Positions 5,728 through 14,297 are shown, counted from the first letter of the stretch. The stretch is DNA of 18,387 nucleotides from UBA6382 sp963631415 (GCA_963631415.1 CAVGQS010000035.1:1-18387); one strand, 5' to 3'. Numbers and translations are program-made. The notes: generated by a model not told the origin, from the letters alone.

Positions 5728-7575
5728 CTACGCGAGGTACAACCCAAGCTCCTTGACGGCTTTGTCGAAGTCGGGGTAGTCTTGGCACATCTTGTTGAGC
5801 AGCGCTGTGGGGTTGGTGATGACCCGTATAACCTCAGCAGGGATTATCGCCGTCTGTATCTTCACGTCGTCGAGGCGGAGAGCCTTGTTGAGCGACTGCT
5901 CTATGAAAGGAATGAATTCTCTGAAGTCCTTGACGGACATTTCGTCGTGGAGCGACACGACCACGGTGTGGTCGCTCTTGCACTCCAGCGGCATGGCGAG
6001 CATCCTTTGCGACATCGACACGCTGCGGGGCTTGATGGCCTCGCTGCACCGCTTCCACTGCGCCTCGACTTGCTGCTGGGAGTAGACCACAGGAATATCC
6101 TCCTCCAGGAGGTCGTCGTCGCTAATGGCAGCGGCGGCAACAACAGGCTCCGGTTCAGAAACTTTGCTCACCGTCTCTGTGGTTGCCGTAGCGGCATCCT
6201 TGGCTGCGGTCTGGGCGCGCGCCATCGCCAGCGCTTCTTTCAGTCCAATGCGTCGTGGCCTTTCTGGCGTTTGGCTTTGTTGGGTGTTGGCTGCGTGTGT
6301 TGCGGCAGGTTGCCCCGTCGTTTGGCTTGTGTTGGTTCTTGTGCCGCCAGCGGTTTGGGTGCTGGCGGGAGCACTAGCGCCCCTTGCGGCAGCCTGGTTC
6401 ATGGCAGCCTGCAGGCGCTCAGTCTGTTTGAATAGTGGTTTTAGTCTTCGTGCAGGGCGGCGCCCGGAACTGTCGCCGTCGTCGTCGCTGAACTGCCCTG
6501 CCTCGATGAGCGTGATTTCTACGGAGAGCCGCTTGTTGAGCGTGGTCTTGTAGTTGTTGCTGCAGCGGTCAAACGAACGGATGGCGTAGTAGAGGAACTT
6601 GGTGGAGCACCTCTGTGCCTGCTCGGTGTAGCGGGCGCGCTGGCTTTGCGCCACGTTGAGCAGGGGCAGTGTAGAGGGGTCGCGGCTCATGAGGAGGTCG
6701 CGGCAGTGCGATGCCAGTCCCGCCATGAAGACACCGCCGTTGAAGCCCTTGTTGATAATCTCGTTAAGGAGCAGCATGCTCTCCACAATCTCGTGCTTGA
6801 CGAGGTGGCCGGTCATCTTGAAATAGTACTCGTTGTCGAGGGCGTTGATGCACTGCAGCACGCTCTCGTAGGTGATGTTGCCCTGCGAGAAGTTACTCAC
6901 CTGGTCAAAGATGGACAGGGCGTCGCGCATTCCGCCGTCGGCCTTCTCCGCAATGACGTTGAGCCCGGCCTCCTCGTAGGCTATGTTCTCCTTTGCCGCC
7001 ACCATCTTGAGGTTGTCCACGATGTCGCTGATCTCCATGCGGTTGAAGTCAAAAATCTGACAGCGAGACTGGATGGTGGGCAGTATCTTGTGCTTCTCGG
7101 TAGTGGCCAGGATGAAGATGACGTACGAGGGCGGTTCCTCGAGGGTCTTGAGCAGGGCGTTGCTGGCGGCAGCCGACAGCATGTGCACCTCGTCGAGTAT
7201 TATTACCTTATATCTGCCCAGCTGTGGCGGAATGTAGATTTGGTCTATTATGTCGCGAATGCCTTCCACAGAGTTGTTGGCGGCGGCGTTGAGCTCCTGT
7301 ATGTTCACCGAGCGCTGCTCGTTGAAGCTGACGCAGCTCTCGCACTCGTCGCACGCCTCTCCGTCGGGCCGCGGGTTGAGGCAGTTGATGGCTTTGGCAA
7401 AGATGCGCGCACAGGTGGTCTTGCCCACGCCGCGCGGACCGCAGAACAGGTATGCCGAGGCGAGCCTGTTGTTCTTGATGGCCTTCTTCAGGGTGTCGGC
7501 AATGGACTGCTGTCCTACGACATCCTCAAATTTCTTTGGGCGGTATTTTCGTGCTGAGACAATGAAATTGTCCAT
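5728..7575 (-). CDS. dnaX: DNA polymerase III subunit gamma/tau
   Basis: This is the ATPase subunit of the clamp loader, which places the sliding clamp on primed DNA and links polymerase cores at the fork. The 615-residue product shows the AAA+ core: Walker A GPRGVGKT (46-53), zinc cysteines C65, C75, C78 and C81, Walker B with DEVH (128-131), and the SRC motif (170-172). After the third, collar-type domain (to about 365) there is a low-complexity Ala/Thr/Gln/Pro linker (about 375-470) and a tau-type C-terminal domain (about 475-615). I see no run of six or more A in the coding strand, so there is no evident slippery site for a frameshifted gamma form. It is the last gene of the DUF349-SGNH-dnaX operon, 16 nt after the SGNH gene, and converges on queF. 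Confidence 0.97.
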   Translation of the reverse strand: MDNFIVSARKYRPKKFEDVVGQQSIADTLKKAIKNNRLASAYLFCGPRGVGKTTCARIFAKAINCLNPRPDGEACDECESCVSFNEQRSVNIQELNAAANNSVEGIRDIIDQIYIPPQLGRYKVIILDEVHMLSAAASNALLKTLEEPPSYVIFILATTEKHKILPTIQSRCQIFDFNRMEISDIVDNLKMVAAKENIAYEEAGLNVIAEKADGGMRDALSIFDQVSNFSQGNITYESVLQCINALDNEYYFKMTGHLVKHEIVESMLLLNEIINKGFNGGVFMAGLASHCRDLLMSRDPSTLPLLNVAQSQRARYTEQAQRCSTKFLYYAIRSFDRCSNNYKTTLNKRLSVEITLIEAGQFSDDDGDSSGRRPARRLKPLFKQTERLQAAMNQAAARGASAPASTQTAGGTRTNTSQTTGQPAATHAANTQQSQTPERPRRIGLKEALAMARAQTAAKDAATATTETVSKVSEPEPVVAAAAISDDDLLEEDIPVVYSQQQVEAQWKRCSEAIKPRSVSMSQRMLAMPLECKSDHTVVVSLHDEMSVKDFREFIPFIEQSLNKALRLDDVKIQTAIIPAEVIRVITNPTALLNKMCQDYPDFDKAVKELGLYLA

Positions 7576-7591
7576 TATGATGCAAGTAGTG

Positions 7592-8344
7592 TTATTTTAG
7601 TTTGAGAGCCTTGGCCAGGATTTCCTCCATCACCTTGTAGCCCGCCAGATTTGGGTGAACCTCGTCGCGGGCATACTCTTTCTTGAGCGACGCACCGTCG
7701 GTGTCCACGAGGGCGGAGTAGTAGTCTATGTAGGTTATCTTGTTGGCCTTGGCGTATTCCTCTATGAGTTTGTTGAGCCTCTTCACCTGGTCGGGCGTGT
7801 CGGTCACCTGCGGGCGCCAGCCTATTTTGGCGGCGGGCGTTACGGAGCAGAGCAGCGGCTTTATGTTGTTGGCCTTGGCGAGCTCTGCCATCGAGATGAT
7901 GTTGCCCATGATGTTCTCCACGCTTATGCGGCCTTGGTTGAGGCCTATGTCGTTGATGCCGCACATGATGACCACGCATTTGGGCTTCAGACCTATCACG
8001 TCCTGACGGAACCGCACCAGCATCTGACTGCTGACCTGTCCGCTAATGCCGCGTCCCACCAGGTTGTGGGCGCTGAGCCACTCGCCGTCGAGGTCAGCCC
8101 AGCCCTCCGTGATGGAGTTGCCCATCAGCACCGCCTTGGGCCGCTTCGTCACCTGGGCGTTGGTCTTGGCGTAGCGGCGGAAGTTGGCCCAGTCCATCGT
8201 GTTGGCACGGTTGTTCTCGTGCTGGCTGATGATCTGGCTGCGTATGGGCTTCAGCTGGTCTTCGCTGAGCTCCACCACCACCTTCTGCGCCTTGGCGACG
8301 CAGATGGCGGCAATGGCTATGGCCAGTGTCAGGAGACGCTTCAT
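7592..8344 (-). CDS. Secreted SGNH/GDSL-family hydrolase
   Basis: The 250-residue product has a type I signal peptide (MKRLLTLAIAIAAICVAKA, cut about A19-Q20) and all four SGNH blocks: GNS with nucleophile S77 (in VLMGNSITEGW), the glycine of GRGISG (about G99), GIND with N131, and D227-E-V-H230 as the Asp-His pair. The family covers esterases, acetyl-xylan esterases and platelet-activating-factor acetylhydrolase-like enzymes that remove acyl groups from glycans or lipids. The substrate cannot be read from sequence. It probably acts in the periplasm. Its ATG overlaps the stop of the upstream DUF349 gene (ATGA, 8341-8344), implying translational coupling, and dnaX follows 16 nt downstream. Confidence 0.9.
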   Translation of the reverse strand: MKRLLTLAIAIAAICVAKAQKVVVELSEDQLKPIRSQIISQHENNRANTMDWANFRRYAKTNAQVTKRPKAVLMGNSITEGWADLDGEWLSAHNLVGRGISGQVSSQMLVRFRQDVIGLKPKCVVIMCGINDIGLNQGRISVENIMGNIISMAELAKANNIKPLLCSVTPAAKIGWRPQVTDTPDQVKRLNKLIEEYAKANKITYIDYYSALVDTDGASLKKEYARDEVHPNLAGYKVMEEILAKALKLK

Positions 8345-10329
8345 TCTGCTGCCTCCGGCTCTGCGGCCTTGGTCTCCGGTTCTGCGGCGGCTGCAGCCTG
8401 CTCTGCCTGCTGCTTGTTTATCTTGTCAGCCAGCTCAGCAAGGTCGGCCTTGAGGTTCTCTATCTTCTTGAGCATGGAGTCGATGAGCACCGAACCCTTC
8501 TTGGAGGTAGAGGTCAGGAACGAGATGTTGTTCTCGTAGGTGGCGAGCTCGGCCTTCTTGTTCTCGTAGGCGCGCATCAGGTTGTTGCCGGTCGGCGCGT
8601 TGCGTTCGCCGTCGTTGCGTCCCTGCTTGGGCTGGCGGCGTATGTGGAGATTAAACTCCTTGTCGAGTTTGTCTATCACCTCTTTATACTTGGCGTAGAC
8701 CTTGTCCTTGCTCTTGTAGGGCACGTGACCAATGGCGTTCCACTCGTCCTGCAGCTGCCTTACGGTGTCGCCCACGGTGTCGCCGCCCTCAATGGCGAGG
8801 GCCTCGAGTTTCTCTATGATGGTCTTTTTCTTGGCGAGGTTCTCGCTCTCCTCCTTGTGCTGGTCGCCCAGGGTGGTCTTCTTCTTGTCAAAGAATTCGT
8901 TGCAGGCCTTGTTGAAGCGCTCCCACAGGTTGTTTGACACCTTGTGGGTGGTCGGACCTATTTCCTTCCACTCCTTTTGCAGCTGCACAAGCTCGTTGGT
9001 GGTGGCGACCCACTGCGTGCTTTCCTTCAGTTCTTCGGCCTTCTCCACGAGCGCAAGCTTCTTGGCGGCGTTGGCGGCGTAGGTCTTCTTCTGCTCCTTG
9101 AAGAACTCCGACTTCTTGTTGAAGAAATTGTCGCAGGCGGCGCGGAAGCGTTCGAAAATCTTGGTGTTAGACTTCTTCGGCGCGCGTCCTATGGTCTTCC
9201 ACTCTTCTTGCAACGAGATGATCTGCTTGGTCAGGCCGTCCCACTGGCTGAATCCCTGCAGGTTGTCGGTCTCGATGGCTTCGATGGCTTCGCAGATGGC
9301 TGTCTTCTTGGCGAGGTTCTCCTCTTCCTTCTCCTTCAGCCCCTCAAAGTACTGCGCGTGGCGCTTGTTGATGGCCGACGAGGCGGTCTTGAAGCGTGTC
9401 CACAGTTCTTCGCGTATGTCTTTTGCCACGGGACCTATCTCGCGGAACTCCTGGTGCAGCTGCTGCAGCTCGTGCGACGCCTTGATGATGTCTGGGTCGT
9501 CCACGAGTTTCTCGGCAGCCTCACACAGCAGCGTCTTGGCCTCAAGGTTCTTCTTGAAGTCGTAGTCGCGCATGGCAGAGTTGGTCTTCAGCAGGTCGTA
9601 GAACTGGTCTTGGCAGAACTGGAACTGCTTCCATATCTCGTTGGCGGCGCTCTCTGGTATCGGCTTTATCTCCTTCCACTCGGCTTGCAGTGCGCGGAAG
9701 GTGTCGTAGGCCTTGTTGGCCTCCTCGGGCGAGGTGCAGAGCGCCTTGATTTTCTCTATTATCTCTTTTTTCTTCTGCAGATTGCTTTCCTTGAGTTTCT
9801 CCTTGTCCTCAATCTGCTTGGCTCTTATTTCCTTTATTATGCCCAGCTGGCCCTTCAGTTCCTCTTCGAGCGGATCCTCTTCGGGAGCGAAGTCTGCGAG
9901 GTCGCCACCATTGGCCACAAACTGGGCCTGCTTCTGTGCGCGCTCCTCCTTTTGCAGACGGTAGAAGGCCTGCTTCAGCAGGTCCTGCTCCTGGCGCGAA
10001 CCTACCTCGCCGCTCTGGGCGATGGCGGTGACGCGTGCCACTATCTCCTCCTTTGTGTCTGGAATCTGGAATGCGGGTTCCTCCTCCTTGGGCTCCTCGG
10101 CAGGGGTGTCTTCAGCCGGCATGGCTGCGGCTTCTTCGGCAGCTGGCGTTTCTTCTGGTTCTGGTGCGGCTACAGCCTCTTCGGCAGCTGGCGTCTCAGG
10201 CTCCGGAGTGGTTGTTGCTTCTTCGGTTTTCGTTACCTCTTCTTCTGCTGTTGCAGTAGTTTTTGCGGGTTGCTCAACAGTAGCTTGCTCCTGCAGCTCT
10301 TCTGTTCTGTTTTCGTTGACATTTTCCAT
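8341..10329 (-). CDS. DUF349 repeat protein (five DUF349 domains)
   Basis: The frame is open upstream to 10434, but ATG 10327-10329 (MENVNENRTEELQEQ) is preferred because a good promoter lies at 10383-10414, inside the longer version. The 662-residue product begins with an acidic Ala/Pro/Glu-rich disordered tail (about 1-110). A long alpha-helical region follows with five DUF349 units at a spacing of about 75 residues, each marked by a W-x-x-I or F-x-x-I-G block: EWKEIKPIP (about 216), EFREIGPVA (291), EWKTIGRAP (375), EWKEIGPTT (450) and EWNAIGHVP (528). It ends in an Ala/Glu-rich tail. It is cytosolic and has no catalytic motif. DUF349 proteins are widespread in Bacteroidetes and of uncertain function; a scaffold or nucleic-acid-associated role would be a guess. 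It is the first gene of an operon with the SGNH hydrolase and dnaX. Confidence 0.9.
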   Translation of the reverse strand: MENVNENRTEELQEQATVEQPAKTTATAEEEVTKTEEATTTPEPETPAAEEAVAAPEPEETPAAEEAAAMPAEDTPAEEPKEEEPAFQIPDTKEEIVARVTAIAQSGEVGSRQEQDLLKQAFYRLQKEERAQKQAQFVANGGDLADFAPEEDPLEEELKGQLGIIKEIRAKQIEDKEKLKESNLQKKKEIIEKIKALCTSPEEANKAYDTFRALQAEWKEIKPIPESAANEIWKQFQFCQDQFYDLLKTNSAMRDYDFKKNLEAKTLLCEAAEKLVDDPDIIKASHELQQLHQEFREIGPVAKDIREELWTRFKTASSAINKRHAQYFEGLKEKEEENLAKKTAICEAIEAIETDNLQGFSQWDGLTKQIISLQEEWKTIGRAPKKSNTKIFERFRAACDNFFNKKSEFFKEQKKTYAANAAKKLALVEKAEELKESTQWVATTNELVQLQKEWKEIGPTTHKVSNNLWERFNKACNEFFDKKKTTLGDQHKEESENLAKKKTIIEKLEALAIEGGDTVGDTVRQLQDEWNAIGHVPYKSKDKVYAKYKEVIDKLDKEFNLHIRRQPKQGRNDGERNAPTGNNLMRAYENKKAELATYENNISFLTSTSKKGSVLIDSMLKKIENLKADLAELADKINKQQAEQAAAAAEPETKAAEPEAAE

Positions 10330-10382
10330 GTTGGTATCGTTTAGACAATAGTGATTGGTGTTGTTTGCTTCAAACTGTCGTG

Positions 10383-10414
10383 CAAATAAAGCGAATAAAA
10401 TTGAAATGTCAAAA
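10383..10414 (-). promoter_or_regulatory. Promoter of the DUF349-SGNH-dnaX operon
   Basis: On the minus strand TTTTG (10410-10414) is followed, 19 nt on, by TTTATTTG (10383-10390), seven of eight positions of the TAnnTTTG-type -7 element. Transcription would begin near 10376, about 45 nt before the DUF349 ATG. It decides the downstream ATG over the upstream in-frame start. Confidence 0.6.
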
Positions 10415-10438
10415 TTTTCTGTTCGGTTTTGCACAAAG

Positions 10439-10463
10439 GCGCTTGTTTTCGTACAAAAAGCGC
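10439..10463 (-). terminator. Weak stem-loop after corA
   Basis: GCGCTT (10439-10444) and AAGCGC (10458-10463) can pair across a 13-nt loop in the gap between corA and the DUF349 promoter. There is no clear T-run, so termination is only a possibility. Confidence 0.2.
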
Positions 10464-10485
10464 GTAAAACGGCTCCGCTCGCTCC

Positions 10486-11412
10486 CTAAATCCAGTGCTT
10501 GTGCTTGAATGTCCAGAAGCTCGCTATGGCTATGGCTATCGACAGCACCGACACGAGCGGGAATCCCCACCACGCGTCCTCCATGCCGTTGAGCAGGTTC
10601 ATTCCGAACAAGCTCGCCACCAGCGTGGGGAACATCAGCACTATGGATATCGACGTCATGGTCTTCATCACGGAGTTGGTGTTGTTGTTGATGACCGAGG
10701 CGTAGGTCTCCATGGTGGAGTCGAGGATGTTTGTGTATATGTTGGTTGTCTCGCGCGCCTGGTTCATCTCAATGGTCACGTCCTCAATCAGGTCGGCGTC
10801 GAGTTCGTCGACCGGCAGCTTGAACTTCAGTTTGGACAGAAGCGTCTCGTTGCCCCTCAGCGAGGTGATGAAGTAGGTGAGGCTGTCCTGCAGTCTCGAC
10901 AGTCCGATGAGGTCTTCGTTGTTTATCTGGTGGTCAAGCTTGTGCTTCGAGTCGTCGATGAGCGCGCTTATCTGCTTCAGGCGCTTCAGGTACCACACCG
11001 ACGACGACAGGAAGAGTCTGAACACCAGGTCCACGGCGTCGGTGAACCCCTGGTTGCGCTTCTGCTGATACGACACGAAGTCTATCATCATGTTGGTCTC
11101 GTAGTTGCACATGGTGATGATGATGTCGTCGTGAATCAGGATGCCCAGCGGCACGGTGGTGTGGGGTGTGCGCGACCTTATCTCCTTCACGTATGGTATG
11201 CGCAGAATGATGAGAATCCAGCCCTCGTCAAATTCGTAGCGCGCTCGCTCGTCCTTATCCCTGATGTCGTCTACAAAGTAACTGGGCACTTTGAGCTCCT
11301 CCGTCAGGTAGTTCTCGTCTTCAGGTGTTGGGCAGGTGATTTGAATCCAGCAGTTGGATTCCCATTTGTTGAGTGTACGCAGCGTACGGTTGATGTTCCA
11401 GAATGTTCGCAT
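10486..11412 (-). CDS. corA: CorA-family magnesium/divalent cation transporter
   Basis: This is an inner-membrane channel for Mg2+ (possibly Co2+ or Ni2+). The 308-residue product has the expected layout: a cytosolic alpha/beta N-terminal domain (about 1-150), long helices (about 150-245), then two C-terminal membrane segments (about 248-268 and 283-302). The selectivity signature G270-M271-N272 lies between them, and the protein ends in the basic KHKHWI. The loop after GMN (LLNGMEDAWWG) differs from the classical MPE type but is common in divergent members. Its ATG, close after a poly-A stretch, matches the usual MRTFWNIN-type start. It reads in the same direction as rsmA, 236 nt downstream, and probably has its own promoter. 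Confidence 0.93.
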   Translation of the reverse strand: MRTFWNINRTLRTLNKWESNCWIQITCPTPEDENYLTEELKVPSYFVDDIRDKDERARYEFDEGWILIILRIPYVKEIRSRTPHTTVPLGILIHDDIIITMCNYETNMMIDFVSYQQKRNQGFTDAVDLVFRLFLSSSVWYLKRLKQISALIDDSKHKLDHQINNEDLIGLSRLQDSLTYFITSLRGNETLLSKLKFKLPVDELDADLIEDVTIEMNQARETTNIYTNILDSTMETYASVINNNTNSVMKTMTSISIVLMFPTLVASLFGMNLLNGMEDAWWGFPLVSVLSIAIAIASFWTFKHKHWI

Positions 11413-11428
11413 TTTTTTAAGTCCTCCA

Positions 11429-11557
11429 CAAAAATAGGGGCCGAGCCAAGTGGGGAGTTCTTAAAAAACCGAATCACCTGTCTCAGTTCCGAGTCTTGTT
11501 TTCCGCGTAATAGTCGTCCATTATACAGTGGCTGTTGTTTTGACAAGCGCAAAAATA
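11429..11557 (-). promoter_or_regulatory. Two candidate -7 elements upstream of corA
   Basis: TATTTTTG occurs twice on the minus strand, at 11429-11436 and 11550-11557, both perfect TAnnTTTG. The first would give a leader of only about 10-17 nt and the second about 130 nt. Neither has a clean TTTG 19-20 nt upstream (the distal one has only a T-run near the right place). The 236-nt gap otherwise holds no gene. Confidence 0.35.
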
Positions 11558-11581
11558 GTGTTTTTATTTTGAAAAACTCTC

Positions 11582-11610
11582 CTGCCGCCGCGATTTTTTG
11601 CCGTCGGCAG
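11582..11610 (-). terminator. Possible terminator after rsmA
   Basis: Read on the minus strand, CTGCCGACG (11602-11610) pairs with CGGCGGCAG (11582-11590) with one mismatch around an 11-nt A-rich loop. A run of five T follows after about five bases. It lies about 40 nt after the rsmA stop. Stem strength is good but the T-run is displaced. Confidence 0.35.
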
Positions 11611-11648
11611 CCAAAAATGTTTCTTGCGTCAACGCTGCGCGGGCCAGT

Positions 11649-12506
11649 TCAGACGGCGCTGTCCTTCCCGTAGTGGTTGGCGATGATGTTGGTGAGTTCG
11701 GCAAATTCCGCCACGCTCAGTTGCTCCGGCCTTTTGGTAAACACCGGCATGGCGAGCAGCTGCACGTGGTCGGGCTCCACGAACTGCGGATTGCGCTGCC
11801 GCTCTTGGTTGTCGAGCTGCGAGAGCAGCGGCTTGATGGAGCCCCTCATCATCTTGCGGCGCTGGTTGAAAGTGGTCTTCACCACGCGCTTGAACAGACC
11901 CTCGTCGCAACCCAGCGAGGCGGTGTCGTTGCGGGTGAAGCGCACCACCGCGCTCTTCACCTTGGGGGGCGGCGTAAATACTGTTTCTGGAACGGTGAAG
12001 AGGTACTCCGTGTCGTACCACGCCTGGAGCAGCACGCTCAGAATGCCGTAGGCCTTGTTGCCGGGCCCCGAGCAGAGGCGCTCCGCCACTTCCTTCTGTA
12101 TCATGCCGGTGCAGCAAGGTATGAGGTCCTTGTAGTCGAGCATCTTGAAGAATATCTGGCTGCTTATGTTGTAGGGGTAGTTGCCCGTCAGCACAAACGG
12201 CTTGCCCCCAAACACCCGGCTGAGGTCCATGCGCAGGAAGTCGTCCTCTATTATGCCGTCTCTCAGCATCGGGAAGTGCTCCTTCAGGTAGGCTATGCTC
12301 TCGCGGTCTATCTCCACCACTCGGGTGTCGCGCCGCTTGCGCAGAAGATACTCGGTCAGGGCGCCCATGCCGGGACCCACCTCGAGCACGGGCAGGTCGG
12401 GACAGCTGTCAACGGTGTCGGCTATGCGGCTGGCAATGCTCATGTCGTTGAGGAAATGCTGCCCGAGGCTCTTCTTTGGTCTTACGGTGTTGCTGTATCT
12501 GCTCAT
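11649..12506 (-). CDS. rsmA: 16S rRNA (adenine1518-N6/adenine1519-N6)-dimethyltransferase
   Basis: Also called KsgA, it dimethylates the two adjacent adenines in the 3' hairpin (helix 45) of 16S rRNA, using S-adenosylmethionine, late in 30S assembly. ATG 12504-12506 (MSRYSNTVRPKKSLGQHFL) is chosen over the upstream in-frame ATG because KKSLGQHFL is the conserved N-terminus and the promoter element at 12515-12522 lies inside the longer form. The product is 285 residues, a normal length. Motifs are L41-EVGPGMG (SAM motif I), E66 (ribose contact), D88/D89, and N109-Y-P-Y (catalytic motif IV, usually NLPY). PPPKVKSAVV and FNQRRKMMR follow. It is transcribed divergently from the DUF4468 gene. Confidence 0.96.
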   Translation of the reverse strand: MSRYSNTVRPKKSLGQHFLNDMSIASRIADTVDSCPDLPVLEVGPGMGALTEYLLRKRRDTRVVEIDRESIAYLKEHFPMLRDGIIEDDFLRMDLSRVFGGKPFVLTGNYPYNISSQIFFKMLDYKDLIPCCTGMIQKEVAERLCSGPGNKAYGILSVLLQAWYDTEYLFTVPETVFTPPPKVKSAVVRFTRNDTASLGCDEGLFKRVVKTTFNQRRKMMRGSIKPLLSQLDNQERQRNPQFVEPDHVQLLAMPVFTKRPEQLSVAEFAELTNIIANHYGKDSAV

Positions 12507-12514
12507 TCTTCCCG

Positions 12515-12522
12515 CAAAGGTA
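12515..12522 (-). promoter_or_regulatory. -7 element of the rsmA promoter
   Basis: TACCTTTG on the minus strand ends 8 nt before the rsmA ATG, giving a nearly leaderless message. A T/A-rich stretch lies at the -33 position but without a clear TTTG. Confidence 0.45.
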
Positions 12523-12611
12523 GCAATTGTTTTATATAAAAAAGGTAGGCGGCGCGAAGATTGTTGCAAGTATTATGTGTCAAAATCCCGATTTTTTCCG
12601 AAAAAACGTGC

Positions 12612-12619
12612 TACCTTTG
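12612..12619 (+). promoter_or_regulatory. -7 element of the DUF4468-lipoprotein-GNAT operon
   Basis: TACCTTTG is a perfect -7 match, with a run of T (12593-12598) at about the -33 position. Transcription would start near 12626, about 20 nt before the ATG. It faces away from the rsmA promoter in a 140-nt divergent region. Confidence 0.5.
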
Positions 12620-12646
12620 TCCGCAAATACTCAAAACACAGTCAGG

Positions 12647-13378
12647 ATGAAAAAGATTATTCTACTCTCACTGGCTCTGCTGGCCTTCGGCGCTTCGCTC
12701 CAGGCCCAGACCGACGGCCTGCGCTTCGGCTCGAGCCAAAACAACGAGGCCATTGAAACCTGGAAATACGTTGCCGACAACAACAAGAAGGACGAACACG
12801 ACTGGGCCACGGCTGTCTGCCACGAATTCCCACTCAATGCTGCCGGCGAAATACAGCACCGCTACGTCATCAACGCCACCGACTCCTTCAACGTGGCTGC
12901 CATGATGAACCTCACCAGCAAGTGGCTGGGCAAGGCCTTCGCCCTCCCCGGCGACAGCGTCAAGACTGACCTCGCCAACCATGTTATCCGCGCCAACGTG
13001 CGCCTGCTGGGACTCGGCGACGCCTACGGCTTCGGCGGCTTCGCTGCCACCAGCTCCGAGGCCCACGTCACCATACCTATGGAGCTTATCTTCCAGTTCA
13101 AGGACAACCGCCTCAGGTTCTGCGCACGCATCAGCAATTTCATCCTCGACTCCTCCGACTGGGTCAAGGACGTGGTCAACAAGTCCATTCCCGTTGACCA
13201 GTGCTATCCCGCCAACCCCTCCGGCAAGCACAAGGACAGCTTCTCGCGCGCATTCATCAATGCCAACGCCAAGTGCCTCACCACCTGCCGCGACTACATC
13301 AACTACCTCAACACCCACTTTGGAGAGAAGCCCAAACCGCAACTCGTGCCCAAGAAGTCTGCCGACGACGACTGGTGA
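12647..13378 (+). CDS. Secreted DUF4468 domain-containing protein
   Basis: ATG 12647 is chosen because it opens a clear signal peptide (MKKIILLSLALLAFGASLQA, cut before Q21) and lies just after the promoter; the frame continues upstream to 12527 but without such features. The 243-residue product has a segment typical of the Bacteroidetes DUF4468 family (TBP-like fold): EFPLNAAGEIQHRYVINATD and the following NLTSKWLGKAFA (about 60-105), then a beta-rich part with HVTIPMELIFQFKDNRLRFC and ISNFILDS. The C-terminus is hydrophilic and ends in DDDW. It is probably periplasmic or surface-exposed; the function of the family is not known. It leads an operon with a DUF3298-type lipoprotein and an acetyltransferase (gaps of 40 and 39 nt). 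Confidence 0.75.
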   Translation: MKKIILLSLALLAFGASLQAQTDGLRFGSSQNNEAIETWKYVADNNKKDEHDWATAVCHEFPLNAAGEIQHRYVINATDSFNVAAMMNLTSKWLGKAFALPGDSVKTDLANHVIRANVRLLGLGDAYGFGGFAATSSEAHVTIPMELIFQFKDNRLRFCARISNFILDSSDWVKDVVNKSIPVDQCYPANPSGKHKDSFSRAFINANAKCLTTCRDYINYLNTHFGEKPKPQLVPKKSADDDW

Positions 13379-13418
13379 CGCTGGCTGCGCATATTCCTTA
13401 TATATATAGCCCCAACCA

Positions 13419-14297
13419 ATGAAAACCTTTTGCTCAGTTCTCTTGGCTGCCGTCCTGGCGTGCGGCCTCACTTGCTGCAACCGTGCCAAGACGATTGCCG
13501 TCACCACTCCTGACTCCACTCGCGACACGACTGCCGCCACCGCCCCGGCTTGCCCGCCCGTGCCCACTCCCGTGCCCGTCAAATCGCTGAAGTTTGTTGA
13601 CTCATGCGCCAGCGTGTCGCTTTGCAGCCTGAAGGTGGACTTTCCCACTGGTCGCGATTCCTTCTCTATGGCTGTGGCGCGCTATGTGTCGTCCGAACTG
13701 AGGGAGTGCTGCAGCGAATCGCCATCCAAGTTGCGCGCTTACAAAGGCGACATAACCGACGGCAGGTCGATGCTGTCATATTATGGCAAAGGCTGCATGA
13801 AGCTTCTGAAGGGCGACGGCACGTGTGATGACCCCGATTATTACAGCGAGTTTACCGCCGAGCTGCGCAAGATTGACGACAACGAAAGATATGTTAACTA
13901 CTCCACACAAGGCTATATCTACCTCGGAGGGGCTCACGGCTCGTCCTTTTACTACATTGCCACCCTCGTCAAGCCGTCAGGCAAAATTCTGCGCCGCACA
14001 GTCGACACCACCAAGGTCAAGCAGATGCAGCCGCTCTTGCGCAAAGGGGTGCTGGAGTACTTCCGCGAAATGGGCGACAATAGCGTTACCGCCAGCAATC
14101 TCAACAGCAGCCTCTTTATTGAAAACGGCATAATACCGCTCCCAGCCTGCACTCCGTACCTCTCCGACAAAGGTCTGGTTTTCACCTACCAGCAGTACGA
14201 AATAGCGTGCTACGCAGCGGGCATGCCCACATTCGTCATACCCTACGACAAAGTCAAGCCGTTCATGACGCCCGAGGCAAGGGCGCTCATCAAGTGA
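13419..14297 (+). CDS. Lipoprotein with DUF3298 (RsiV/PdaC-like) domain
   Basis: The 292-residue product begins with a lipoprotein signal (MKTFCSVLLAAVLAC) whose best lipobox is V12-L-A-C15; C19/C20 are alternatives with poorer flanks. A Thr/Pro-rich linker (about 22-52) precedes the folded part. The segment YSTQGYIYLGGAHGSSFYYIAT and the C-terminal YEIACYAAG...FVIPYDKVKPFMTPEARALI (about 265-291) match the DUF4163/DUF3298 pair found in RsiV-type anti-sigma factors and PdaC deacetylases. Here no transmembrane anti-sigma part and no catalytic deacetylase domain are present, so it is a free binding-type domain on the membrane surface. It is the second gene of the operon; its function is unknown, and lysozyme or glycan binding would be speculation from RsiV. 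Confidence 0.75.
   Translation: MKTFCSVLLAAVLACGLTCCNRAKTIAVTTPDSTRDTTAATAPACPPVPTPVPVKSLKFVDSCASVSLCSLKVDFPTGRDSFSMAVARYVSSELRECCSESPSKLRAYKGDITDGRSMLSYYGKGCMKLLKGDGTCDDPDYYSEFTAELRKIDDNERYVNYSTQGYIYLGGAHGSSFYYIATLVKPSGKILRRTVDTTKVKQMQPLLRKGVLEYFREMGDNSVTASNLNSSLFIENGIIPLPACTPYLSDKGLVFTYQQYEIACYAAGMPTFVIPYDKVKPFMTPEARALIK

Noticed and set aside
5527..7557. Plus-strand ORFs of about 300 codons across dnaX
   Set aside because: They are His/Arg/Leu-rich antisense frames of a well-marked dnaX gene.
5728..7575. Programmed frameshift in dnaX to make gamma
   Set aside because: No run of six or more A was found in the coding strand, so there is no slippery site to support it.
8944..10344. Long plus-strand ORF of 466 codons opposite the DUF349 gene
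   Set aside because: It is a Leu/Val-rich shadow of the GC-rich minus-strand gene, with no recognisable domain. The minus strand has five clear DUF349 units.
10495..11673. Plus-strand ORF of 392 codons across corA and its upstream gap
   Set aside because: It mirrors the corA codons and has no family features. corA has a GMN motif and two membrane segments on the other strand.
12527..12646. Upstream start for the DUF4468 gene
   Set aside because: It would overlap the promoter and bury the signal peptide 40 residues inside the protein; ATG 12647 fits better.
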